Source of the DNA: Tropicimonas sp. IMCC6043
GTDB lineage: Bacteria; Pseudomonadota; Alphaproteobacteria; Rhodobacterales; Rhodobacteraceae
NCBI RefSeq assembly: GCF_004146235.1
Contig: NZ_SELO01000001.1
Span: 186,001 to 250,000 of the forward strand
DNA length: 64,000 bases
Reading direction: 5' to 3'
The notes under the pieces were generated by a model that ran no database searches, was not told the origin of the DNA, and saw nothing but the letters and a program-made list of their open reading frames with translations. Numbering within the stretch: the stretch's first letter is position 1; the number at the start of each line of letters is the position of its first letter. Positions 27,200 through 38,456 of this stretch are shown here, piece after piece. The position numbers and the translations under genes are program-made.

Positions 27200-27809
27200 A
27201 CGTGGCTATCACCACGGAAATCTGCGGCAGGCCCTGGTCGACGCGGCGCTCGGACTGATCGAGGCCAAGGGTCCGCAGGGCTTCACCTTGTCGGAGGCGG
27301 CAAAGGCGGCCGGCGTGACGCCGGCGGCAGTCTACCGGCATTTTCAGGGCCGGGAGGACCTGCTCGAGGAGATTGCCCGGCAGGGGTTCGAGATCTTTGC
27401 CGATCTCATGCAGTACGCCTATGACAAGGACCAGAGTTCCGCCCTCGCCCGCTTCGAGGCGGTGGGCCGGGCCTATCTGGCCTTTGCACGGAAGTTCCCC
27501 GGACAGTATCAGGCGATGTTCGAGGCCGGACTCTCGCTGAATCGCCGCCCCGAGCTCGCCTCCGCCGCCGAGCGCGGCAAGGCGGTGCTGGAGCGCGCCG
27601 CCGAGGAGCTCTCGGCCCATATCCCGCCCGAAAAGCGACCGCCTGCGCAGATGGTCACGGCGCATATCTGGGCCATGTCGCATGGCGTTGTCGAGCTTTA
27701 CGCTCGTGGCGCACCCGGCGCCCGTTCGCCCTTCCCACCAGAGGACCTGCTCGAGACCGGCATCGGCATCTACCTGCGCGGTCTCGGCCTGCTGCCGCCC
27801 GATTCCTGA
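27192..27809 (+). CDS. TetR-family regulator overlapping ppk2
   Basis: The 205-residue protein has an N-terminal TetR helix-turn-helix (residues 12-58, with FTLSEAAKAAGVTPAAVYRHF) and a helical ligand-binding region of the WHG subgroup (MVTAHIWAMSHGVVELYARG). Its start lies inside ppk2, an 8-bp overlap. A regulator tied to polyphosphate kinase translation is unusual, and control of ppk2 itself or of an unlinked target cannot be told apart. The ligand is unknown. Confidence 0.9.
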   Translation: MSKRGYHHGNLRQALVDAALGLIEAKGPQGFTLSEAAKAAGVTPAAVYRHFQGREDLLEEIARQGFEIFADLMQYAYDKDQSSALARFEAVGRAYLAFARKFPGQYQAMFEAGLSLNRRPELASAAERGKAVLERAAEELSAHIPPEKRPPAQMVTAHIWAMSHGVVELYARGAPGARSPFPPEDLLETGIGIYLRGLGLLPPDS

Positions 27810-27829
27810 TCCGGGCTGCCGGACCGGCC

Positions 27830-28468
27830 TCAGCCGAGCGAGGTCACCCAGAGGATCGTCGCGTCCTCCTGGCTCACCGAGATCACGTTGTGCCCCATCG
27901 TGGCGTCGTAATAGGCGCTGTCGCCGCGGCGCATTTCGACGGGGGTATAAAACTCCGTGTAGAGCCGGATCACGCCGGTCAGAACGAGCAGGAATTCCTC
28001 GCCCTCGTGCCGCACCCAGCCATCGAATTCCTCCACGTCCCGCGCCCGCACCCGCGCGCGATAGGGCAGCATCTTCTTCGCGGTCAGCCGCTCGGCCAGC
28101 AATTCGTGTTCGTAGGTCGTCGTGGCATGGGCAGTCCCGGCGCCGGCCTCTGTCACCACCATCCGCCCGCCGGCACCGAGCTTTGCCGGCGGCGTAAAGA
28201 GCTGCGGCACCGAGATCGCCAGCCCTTCGGCAAGCTTCTTCAGCGCCTCATAGGTCGGCGACATCTGCCCGTTCTCGATCTTCGAGAGCGTCGAGCGCGC
28301 GAGGCCGGCCCGCCCGGCCGCCTGCTCCAGAGTCCAGCCCTTCGCCTTCCTGAGCTCGCGCACCCGCGCGCCGAGGTCGAGCGGCTCTCCCGACACCGTC
28401 TCGCCGCTCTCCCGCTCGATGCGGATGAGGGATTTAGGGTCGGTCCGGGGGCTGTCCTGATCGTTCAT
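27830..28468 (-). CDS. XRE-cupin transcriptional regulator
   Basis: The 212-residue protein combines an XRE-type helix-turn-helix (residues 34-88, LGARVRELRKAKGWTLEQAA with SRSTLSKIENGQMSPTY-type recognition) and a C-terminal cupin effector domain (about 125-205). Such regulators usually repress adjacent catabolic genes until a ligand binds the cupin. It is divergent from the acyl-CoA ligase 83 bp away and probably controls it. Confidence 0.9.
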   Translation of the reverse strand: MNDQDSPRTDPKSLIRIERESGETVSGEPLDLGARVRELRKAKGWTLEQAAGRAGLARSTLSKIENGQMSPTYEALKKLAEGLAISVPQLFTPPAKLGAGGRMVVTEAGAGTAHATTTYEHELLAERLTAKKMLPYRARVRARDVEEFDGWVRHEGEEFLLVLTGVIRLYTEFYTPVEMRRGDSAYYDATMGHNVISVSQEDATILWVTSLG

Positions 28469-28551
28469 GGACAGGTTCTAGGACCGCGGTGGCGGCATGG
28501 CAATGCCGCCACCGCTTGCGGGCCGGGCCGCTCCCGGCGAAGATCGGCCCC

Positions 28552-30063
28552 ATGCTCTCGGTCCATTACGACAGTCCGCCGCCACCGCCGCCCGCCGCCT
28601 TCAACCTCGCGGCGCATGTGCTGGGGCGCGCCGACGCACTGCCCGACAAGACCGCACTGGCGATCCTCTCGCCCACCGGCGCCGCGCGTTGGCGTTACGG
28701 CGCGCTGGCCCAGGCGGTGGCGGGCATAGGCGCGGGGTTGCTGGCGACAGGTCTCCAGCCCGGCGACCGGCTGCTGATGCGGCTCGGCAACGAGGTCGAG
28801 TTTCCGCTGGCCTTCCTTGGCGCGATCTGGGCCGGCATACTGCCGATCCCCGCCTCCGCGGCGTTGACGGTACCCGAGATCTCCCGCATCGCCCGCGAGA
28901 CCAGCCCCGCCGCCATCGTCGCCGCGCCGGACATCTCGCTCCCCGATCCCTGCCCCTGCCCGGTCATTCCGGCGCTGGCGCTGCGCGAGATGGAGGCCAG
29001 TCCGCCCACGGGTCCGGCGCTCGGCGATCCCGACCGCGCGGCCTATATCGTCTATACATCCGGCAGTGCCGGCCGGCCGCGCGGCGTGATCCACGCCCAC
29101 CGCGCGGTCTGGGCGCGGCAGATGATGTGGCGGGACTGGTATGACCTTCGCGAAAGCGATCGCCTGCTCCATGCCGGCAGCTTCAACTGGACCTACACGC
29201 TCGGCACCGGCCTTCTAGACCCTTGGGCGATCGGCGCCACCGCGCTGATCCCGGCTGCCGGCACCAAACCACAGCAGCTTCCCTTGCTGCTCGCTCGACA
29301 CGACGCGACGCTCTTCGCCGCGGCCCCCGGCGTCTATCGCCAGATGCTGCGCGACCGCCCCGCGATGCGTCTGCCCAAGCTGCGCCACGGGCTCTCGGCC
29401 GGCGAAAAGCTGCCCGAGGCGCTTCGCGACGCCTGGCAGAGCGCGACCGGCACCGCGGTGCACGAGGCGCTCGGCATGTCCGAATGCTCGACCTATCTCT
29501 CCGGCTGCCCGGCCCGCCCCGCGCCGCCGGGCGCATCGGGGTTTCCGCAGACGGGCCGCCGCCTCGCGCTGCTCGGCCCGGACGGGGCTCCGGTCCCGCG
29601 CGGAACGCCCGGCGTTCTGGCGATCCACCGCGACGACCCGGGCCTCATGCTCGGCTACCTCGATGCGCCGGAAGAAACAAAAGCGCGGTTTTCCGGCGAT
29701 TGGTTCCTGACCGGAGACATGGCCCAGATGGATGAGGCGGGCGCCGTCACCTATCTCGGCCGTGATGACGACATGATGAACGCCGGCGGCTTCCGCGTCT
29801 CGCCGCTCGAGATCGAGGCGGCGCTGGCGGGGTTTCCGGGCCTCGCCGAGATCGCCTGTGCCGAAGTCGAGGTGAAGGCCGACACGCGCGTCATCGGCGC
29901 CTTCTACAGCGCGCCCGAGCTGCTGGACGAGGCCGCGCTTGCCGCCTTTGCGGCCGAGCGGTTGGCCGCCTACAAGCGTCCGCGCCTCTACCGATGGCTC
30001 GAACGCCTTCCACGGAACAGCAACGGCAAGATCGACCGGAAGTCGCTCTCCGCCGTGTCATGA
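28552..30063 (+). CDS. AMP-dependent acyl/aryl-CoA ligase
   Basis: The 503-residue ANL-superfamily enzyme has the P-loop-like YTSGSAGRPRGVIHAH, the acyl-adenylate motif GMSECSTY, the TGDMAQMDEAG hinge region and the C-terminal lysine in RNSNGKIDRKSL. It activates a carboxylic acid to the acyl-CoA via an adenylate. The domain order resembles the benzoate-CoA ligase type, but the substrate cannot be read. ATG 28552 is preferred; a start at 28489 would add 21 unconserved residues. It is divergent from the XRE-cupin regulator. Confidence 0.88.
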   Translation: MLSVHYDSPPPPPPAAFNLAAHVLGRADALPDKTALAILSPTGAARWRYGALAQAVAGIGAGLLATGLQPGDRLLMRLGNEVEFPLAFLGAIWAGILPIPASAALTVPEISRIARETSPAAIVAAPDISLPDPCPCPVIPALALREMEASPPTGPALGDPDRAAYIVYTSGSAGRPRGVIHAHRAVWARQMMWRDWYDLRESDRLLHAGSFNWTYTLGTGLLDPWAIGATALIPAAGTKPQQLPLLLARHDATLFAAAPGVYRQMLRDRPAMRLPKLRHGLSAGEKLPEALRDAWQSATGTAVHEALGMSECSTYLSGCPARPAPPGASGFPQTGRRLALLGPDGAPVPRGTPGVLAIHRDDPGLMLGYLDAPEETKARFSGDWFLTGDMAQMDEAGAVTYLGRDDDMMNAGGFRVSPLEIEAALAGFPGLAEIACAEVEVKADTRVIGAFYSAPELLDEAALAAFAAERLAAYKRPRLYRWLERLPRNSNGKIDRKSLSAVS

Positions 30064-30189
30064 CGGCACCGAAAGGCAAAGGGAAAACGCCGTTCAACCC
30101 GCCGAGTTTCCCTCTGCCGAGGTCGGCGCGATGAAGAAATAGGCGAGTTTCGCCTTGGCCCGACCGCACAGCCTGATACACGGGGGGCC

Positions 30190-30825
30190 ATGATCAAGCT
30201 CGATATCCTTGCCGACCCGATCTGCCCCTGGTGCCATATCGGACGCACCCATCTTCTCACCGCTCTCGAGGCGCGCCCGAAACATCCCTTCGTGATCGAA
30301 TGGCATCCGTTCCAGCTCAACCCGGATATGCCGCCCGAGGGCATGGACCGCCGCGCCTATCTCGAGGCGAAATTCGGCGGCAAGGAGGGTGCGGTCGCGG
30401 CCTATGCGCAAATCGCCGACGCGGCCGAGGCCGCCGGGCTCGACATCGATTTCACCGCCATCGACCGCACGCCCAACACGCTGGACGCCCACCGCCTGAT
30501 CCACTGGGCGGGCCTCGAGGGCAAGCAGATGGAGGTCGTGGGCGCGCTCTGCTCGGCCTATTTCGACGAAGGCCGCGACATCGGAGACCGCGACGTCCTG
30601 GCCGACATCGCCGACGGCGCCGGAATGGACGCCGCCGCCATCCATCGCCTGCTCGAAGGCGATGCCGACAGCGAGGAGATCCGTGCCCGTGACGCCAACG
30701 CCCGCGAGCGCGGCGTCACCGGCGTGCCGACCTTCATCATCGCCAACCAGCATGTCGTTCCCGGTGCCCAGCCTCCCGACCTCTGGATCCGGCTCATCGA
30801 CGAGATCAACGAGCAGATCGGCTGA
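30190..30825 (+). CDS. DsbA-family oxidoreductase (FrnE-like)
   Basis: The 211-residue protein has a thioredoxin fold with a helical insertion, the active site C12-PW-C15 (ICPWCHIG) and the cis-Pro loop GVTGVPTFII. There is no signal peptide, so it is a cytoplasmic FrnE-type disulfide isomerase or 2-hydroxychromene-carboxylate-isomerase relative. FrnE homologues have been linked to stress and polyketide metabolism. No partner gene is adjacent. Confidence 0.9.
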   Translation: MIKLDILADPICPWCHIGRTHLLTALEARPKHPFVIEWHPFQLNPDMPPEGMDRRAYLEAKFGGKEGAVAAYAQIADAAEAAGLDIDFTAIDRTPNTLDAHRLIHWAGLEGKQMEVVGALCSAYFDEGRDIGDRDVLADIADGAGMDAAAIHRLLEGDADSEEIRARDANARERGVTGVPTFIIANQHVVPGAQPPDLWIRLIDEINEQIG

Positions 30826-30911
30826 GTGCGCTGTTCGCATTTGCCGAGACCACTTCCGGGTTCTGTTCAAATTTCCACAATAAACGAAACATCGGAAACA
30901 TGTTAGGCGGC

Positions 30912-30929
30912 GGGTAACAAGGATTACCC
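30912..30929 (+). promoter_or_regulatory. hairpin presenting the Shine-Dalgarno of the MFS gene
   Basis: GGGTAA (30912-30917) and TTACCC (30924-30929) form a perfect stem, and the 6-nt loop CAAGGA contains the likely ribosome binding site AAGGA, 8 nt before the ATG at 30932. The dyad may be an RNA element or a DNA operator. Confidence 0.45.
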
Positions 30930-30931
30930 AC

Positions 30932-32155
30932 ATGCCCAAGCGCCTTCCACAGGCGGAATTCATCGCCTTCATCGCGATGCTTTTCGCGACAATCGCCTTT
31001 TCCATCGACTCGATGCTACCGGCGCTGCCGGAGATCGCCGCCGAACTCAGCCCGGGCGCGCCGAACCGCGCCCAACTCATTCTCACCAGCTTCGTGCTCG
31101 GCATGGGGCTCGGCACCTTCGTCACCGGCCCGCTTGCGGACGCCTTCGGCCGCCGCCGAGTGATCCTCGGCGGTGCCGTGGTCTACATGATCGGCGCGAC
31201 ACTGGCCTGGCGCGCCGGCACGCTCGAGCTGATGCTGGCGGCGCGTTTCCTGCAGGGGCTCGGCGCCGCCGGCCCCCGCATCGCCGCCATCGCCATCGTG
31301 CGCGACCTCTATGCGGGCCGCCAAATGGCGCGCCTCATGTCCTTCGTGATGATGGTCTTCACGCTCGTGCCCGCGGTCGCCCCGACGATCGGCGCGGGCA
31401 TCATCGCGATCGCCGGCTGGCGCGGCATCTTCGGCGCCTTCCTCCTTTTCTCCCTGTTCAGCGCCGGCTGGCTGGCGCTGCGCCAGGAGGAAACTCTCGC
31501 ACCCGCCAATCGCCGCGCCATCCGCCCGAGGCTGCTGGCCCGCGGCGTGGTCGAAGTCTTTTCCAACCGGATGGTGATGATCGCCGTGTTGGCCCAGGGT
31601 CTGTGCTTCGGGATCCTCTTCGCCAATATCAGCTCGATTCAGCAGATCTTTGACATCACCTTCCACGAGGGCGCCCGCTTCCCGCTCTGGTTCGGCATGA
31701 TCGGCCTCGTGGCGGCCGGTTCCAGCCTGCTCAACGCGGCGCTGGTCGGCCGTTACGGCATGCGCTACCTCGTCCGCATTGCGCTCACGTCGCAGCTCGC
31801 GCTGTCGGCGCTTATGACGCTTCTGTTCTGGATCGGGGCACTGCCGCCAACCGCGTCATTCGCGATCTATCTTGTCTGGACCTGCGCGGTATTCTTCCTC
31901 AACGGCTTGACGCTCGGCAATCTCAATTCCATGGCGATGGAGCCGATGGGCCATATCGCCGGCATGGCCGCCTCGGTTCTGGGGTCGGTCGGCACGGTGA
32001 TTGCCGTCATAATCGCAGTGCCGGTCGGGCTCGCCTTCGACGGCACGCCGCTGCCGCTGATGCTGGCGACGATGCTGCTGGCGGCCGCGGCACTGACGCT
32101 GGTCCACTTGATCCAGCGGGTCGAGGCGCGCGACGTGGCGCCGGCGGCCGAATGA
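30932..32155 (+). CDS. MFS multidrug exporter, Bcr/CflA type
   Basis: The 407-residue protein has about twelve membrane helices, the MFS motif A GPLADAFGRRRV near residue 70, and the motif C region FTLVPAVAPTIGAGI in helix 5, which marks drug-proton antiporters. The N-terminal IDSMLPALPEIAAEL is typical of the Bcr/CflA subfamily. It is an inner-membrane exporter of unknown substrate. A hairpin with the ribosome binding site in its loop lies directly upstream. Confidence 0.92.
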   Translation: MPKRLPQAEFIAFIAMLFATIAFSIDSMLPALPEIAAELSPGAPNRAQLILTSFVLGMGLGTFVTGPLADAFGRRRVILGGAVVYMIGATLAWRAGTLELMLAARFLQGLGAAGPRIAAIAIVRDLYAGRQMARLMSFVMMVFTLVPAVAPTIGAGIIAIAGWRGIFGAFLLFSLFSAGWLALRQEETLAPANRRAIRPRLLARGVVEVFSNRMVMIAVLAQGLCFGILFANISSIQQIFDITFHEGARFPLWFGMIGLVAAGSSLLNAALVGRYGMRYLVRIALTSQLALSALMTLLFWIGALPPTASFAIYLVWTCAVFFLNGLTLGNLNSMAMEPMGHIAGMAASVLGSVGTVIAVIIAVPVGLAFDGTPLPLMLATMLLAAAALTLVHLIQRVEARDVAPAAE

Positions 32156-32185
32156 CCCCGGATGACGCCCGAGCGGCGGCCGGAT

Positions 32186-32431
32186 TCAGTGTTCCGACAC
32201 TGTCGACACCAGAAGATAGACGTGGGTGAAATCCGAATGCTCGCCGTTCTTGGTCGGCTTTGAGCGAAACACCCGCCCCTCGACGCGATAGACCGTGAAC
32301 GCACTCAGGCTGTGGCCGTCCTTGACCAGGTCACCGATCAGCGGGACACAGTCGCTTTGTTTTTCCGCAATCACCTCATGCGTCGCCTCGTGATAGTCAA
32401 AGGTTTCCTTGTCGACGAGCGTAAGAAGCAT
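32186..32431 (-). CDS. 81-residue conserved-looking hypothetical protein
   Basis: This small soluble protein begins MLLTLVDKETFDYHEATHEV and has mixed strand/helix composition with two His and one Cys, no signal peptide and no membrane segment. I do not recognise the family. It lies alone between the convergent MFS gene and mfd, and its coding frame has normal composition for this genome. It is probably a real gene of unknown function. Confidence 0.55.
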   Translation of the reverse strand: MLLTLVDKETFDYHEATHEVIAEKQSDCVPLIGDLVKDGHSLSAFTVYRVEGRVFRSKPTKNGEHSDFTHVYLLVSTVSEH

Positions 32432-32571
32432 TGCAGTTCACCAATTGTTCGGGATTTCAGTTCCATTTACGCAACGTAACACAGGAAGCACTCAAAGGTC
32501 CCGGACTAATGTTGCCGTCGCCACGGATGACGCTATCAAAGGAATGTCGCCGCCGGCTCTTGCGGTAGGAA

Positions 32572-32611
32572 ACGGTCGGGTTTCCAAGGTGTTGCTGGAG
32601 TTTCCGACCGT
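32572..32611 (-). terminator. candidate terminator of mfd
   Basis: ACGGTCGG (32572-32579) and CCGACCGT (32604-32611) form a perfect 8-bp stem with a 24-nt loop, beginning 5 nt after the mfd stop codon. On the minus strand only TTTCC follows, so termination strength is uncertain. Confidence 0.5.
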
Positions 32612-32616
32612 GTCGT

Positions 32617-36060
<3,444 letters not shown>

Positions 36061-36226
36061 GGAGGCGTTGGTTAGGCCAGTGGCGCGCGGTGTCAACACT
36101 TCCCGGGAGGCAGGGCACTGGTCACGACGCGGCGCTTCGATCCGGAGGGCACGCGGAAGTGGGTATGCAGGGAACAAAAAGAGGGGATGGGCCGCGTGAC
36201 GCGCACCCATCCCCAGACTCGCGGGG

Positions 36227-36562
36227 TCAGTGCACCCAGGTACCTGCCCCGCGCGGCGGTGCCAAATTCATCATACGTTCGAAACGCCCGGTTTCGGGCG
36301 ACACCCGGCCCATCATCGGCGCCGCGGGCGCCCTGCGCGCCGTTGCCTTGCCCAGCATGACCCGGATCATCGACCGTCCCTCGATTCCCCGGCTCATCGC
36401 GAACCAGAGGACCGCGCCGCCCTCGATCCGGTCCCCGGGCCGCAGCCGCTCCGCGGAGGTCTCGCCGGTCGTCGTCCGGACCCGGTCTCCGGGCCGATAG
36501 ACGCAGAGTGCCATCGCTTCGCCGGCCGACCGCGTCGCGGTCGCCGATAGGATATCCGTCAT
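36227..36562 (-). CDS. 111-residue Hint-like domain protein
   Basis: The segment YRPGDRVRTTTGETSAERLRP followed by GDRI resembles the N-terminal blocks of the Hint (hedgehog/intein) domains common in Rhodobacteraceae secreted proteins. The catalytic Cys expected at the block-A start is not in the usual place and no C-terminal HN motif is seen, so autoprocessing is unlikely. ATG 36562 has GAGG about 6 nt upstream; ATG 36598 would add 12 residues. It lies upstream of mfd on the same strand. The assignment is tentative. Confidence 0.5.
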   Translation of the reverse strand: MTDILSATATRSAGEAMALCVYRPGDRVRTTTGETSAERLRPGDRIEGGAVLWFAMSRGIEGRSMIRVMLGKATARRAPAAPMMGRVSPETGRFERMMNLAPPRGAGTWVH

Positions 36563-36817
36563 TCCTGCCTCATCTTGCGGCTCTTTCCCGGCCGCCATTG
36601 CCGGCAGTAAACACCAGCGCGAATCACCCTGCCACGGAGAAAACGAATCGGCGTCAGGAGCGTTCGAAGGTGAGTCTTTCCGGACACCCTCGCCGGCATG
36701 CTCGCTTGAAGCATGGTCGATCAGAGTTACCGGGACGTCTCTCTGGACTTGTCAACAGAGCAGCCGGGCCGGGCTGGTCCGGCCTGAACCGTCCCCGGTC
36801 AGGGGAATGTCCCTAAA

Positions 36818-37330
36818 TCAACGTCCGGCATCCACCTCAGGAACAAGGCCCGCGGGCATGTCGATCCCGGGCAGCCAGGGCTTGATGTCGACCACCGGCG
36901 TGCCGTCGAGACAGTCGATCGCGTCGATCTCGATGACGCCCTTCGTCACGTCGATAGAGCGGATAGTGACCGCAGAGAGCGCGATCGGGTTGGGCCGGTT
37001 GGGCGAGCGCAAAGCGAAGGTGCCGCGCGGCGCCTCGGTGTGCCGAGGGTTCTGAACGATCAGGTCGCGCCGGGCGCGGTCCATCCAGTAGAGCACCAGG
37101 AGCGCCCTGCCCGGCTCCAGCCCGGCAAGCCCGGCGCCGTAGCCCTCGGCAAGTTCGATCCGCGCGCCCTGCCCGCTCTCCCGCGCACTCGAGATGTTGC
37201 GCGGGCAGCTTTCGCGGTCCTGCCACGGGCTGCGGATGCGGCCGATGAAGGCAATGCCCGCCTCGATGCGCCCGGCCGGGTCGAAGCCCAAAAGTTCTTC
37301 GCCGTCACGGATCTCCGCTGTCTCGCTCAT
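36818..37330 (-). CDS. trmO: tRNA (N6-threonylcarbamoyladenosine-37-N6)-methyltransferase TrmO
   Basis: The 170-residue protein is a TsaA/YaeB-type barrel with the hallmark motif RSPNRPNPIALSAVTI and the segment IDCLDGTPVVDIKPWLPGID. TrmO is a SAM-dependent methyltransferase that converts t6A37 to m6t6A37 in some threonine tRNAs. The start at 37330 gives MSETAEIRDGEE; starting at 37384 would add 18 residues. It is a single gene on the minus strand. Confidence 0.9.
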   Translation of the reverse strand: MSETAEIRDGEELLGFDPAGRIEAGIAFIGRIRSPWQDRESCPRNISSARESGQGARIELAEGYGAGLAGLEPGRALLVLYWMDRARRDLIVQNPRHTEAPRGTFALRSPNRPNPIALSAVTIRSIDVTKGVIEIDAIDCLDGTPVVDIKPWLPGIDMPAGLVPEVDAGR

Positions 37331-37412
37331 ACCGCTTACTCCCTTGTCGCCGCGATCCTGACGGTGCCGAGTGCGGGCGGCCATGCGAAAGAGCGCCGCA
37401 GCGATGCGGGTG

Positions 37413-38375
37413 CTACTCGGCAGGCCAGATCACCGCCCAGTCCTTTGCCATGTCGGCGAAATACCATCCGCGCTCCGGACCGTCGTCGAGCCCGCGGTTC
37501 AGCACGCCGATATGGCCCTCGCGGTCATAGGCCCATTCCCGATCGTCGTCCGTGTGATGGACATAGAGGCCGAAGGAAGGTGCCTCGCCCGACGTCGTCC
37601 ATTCCAGCATCTGGAAATCACCGTCCGAATTGCCCGCCGCAAAGATCGGGCGCTTGCCGATGTGGTGGTTGATTGCGACGGGCTTGCCCGCCTTGTCGTC
37701 GAGGAAGAAGAGATCGGGCGTCTTCATCAGCATCGGCGTGCCGTTCTCGACGACATAGTCGGAAACGAGCGAGGAGCCGACGACCTGACTCACCGGGATG
37801 TTGTAGGCCCCTCCGGAGAACACACGGATGAAATCGATGCCGCCGCCGGAAACGATATAGGTCGCGAAGCCTTCGTCGCGAAGGAAGCTCAGCAGCTCCA
37901 GCATCGGCTGGTAGACCATGGCGTCATAGCGCATGCCGGTGGTCGGGTGCACCGCCATGTCGAGCCAGGACGCGACCGAGTCCTTGAATGCCGCGACACT
38001 CATTCCGGTATGGGACGCGGCGAGGACTTCCAGCAGCCCCTGCTCCCCGGTCGCCATCAGTGCTTTCATGTCACCCGCGGCCGCGGCCTTGAGTGCGTCG
38101 GAGGTGAGTTGGGACTCGTCCATCTTCTTGACGTGGTCGATGGCGAAGAAGAGTTGGAAATAGGCCGGCTGCTCGCTCCAGAGCGTGCCGTCATTGTCGA
38201 AGACGGCGATGCGGTCGGCCGGAGTGACATATTCGTCCGAGGCCGGGTCCGTGACCGCCTCGACGAAGCCGATGATGGCGGATTTGGTCTCGCCCGCGTT
38301 CCAGGAGGGCAGCGGATCGGCGAACGCGGCGGCGGCAAGGAGCGACAGACAGGCGGCAGTGGCGAGCATGCGCAT
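37413..38375 (-). CDS. secreted HAD-family phosphatase
   Basis: The 320-residue protein has a Sec signal peptide (residues 1-19, ending AAAAFA) and a HAD core with nucleophile D60 and acid D62 in VFDNDGTLWSEQP, motif II in YIVSGGG and motif IV in AAGNSDGDF. It is a predicted periplasmic phosphohydrolase. It follows the arylsulfatase on the same strand after 82 bp with a GC-rich hairpin, suggesting a joint role in scavenging sulfate or phosphate esters. Confidence 0.9.
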   Translation of the reverse strand: MRMLATAACLSLLAAAAFADPLPSWNAGETKSAIIGFVEAVTDPASDEYVTPADRIAVFDNDGTLWSEQPAYFQLFFAIDHVKKMDESQLTSDALKAAAAGDMKALMATGEQGLLEVLAASHTGMSVAAFKDSVASWLDMAVHPTTGMRYDAMVYQPMLELLSFLRDEGFATYIVSGGGIDFIRVFSGGAYNIPVSQVVGSSLVSDYVVENGTPMLMKTPDLFFLDDKAGKPVAINHHIGKRPIFAAGNSDGDFQMLEWTTSGEAPSFGLYVHHTDDDREWAYDREGHIGVLNRGLDDGPERGWYFADMAKDWAVIWPAE

Positions 38376-38403
38376 CGAGAATAACCTTTCATTAACAATT
38401 GAA

Positions 38404-38432
38404 CCTGCCCCGCGCGGGTCGCGCAGGGCAGG
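38404..38432 (-). repeat. GC-rich hairpin between the arylsulfatase and the HAD gene
   Basis: CCTGCCCCGCGC (38404-38415) and GCGCAGGGCAGG (38421-38432) pair along 12 positions with one mismatch and a 5-nt loop. It sits in the 82-bp gap between two genes of the same strand. No T tract follows on the minus strand, so it may be a partial terminator or RNA stabiliser rather than a full stop. Confidence 0.45.
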
Positions 38433-38456
38433 CCGTTTCTTGCGTCGCGGTTGCGG

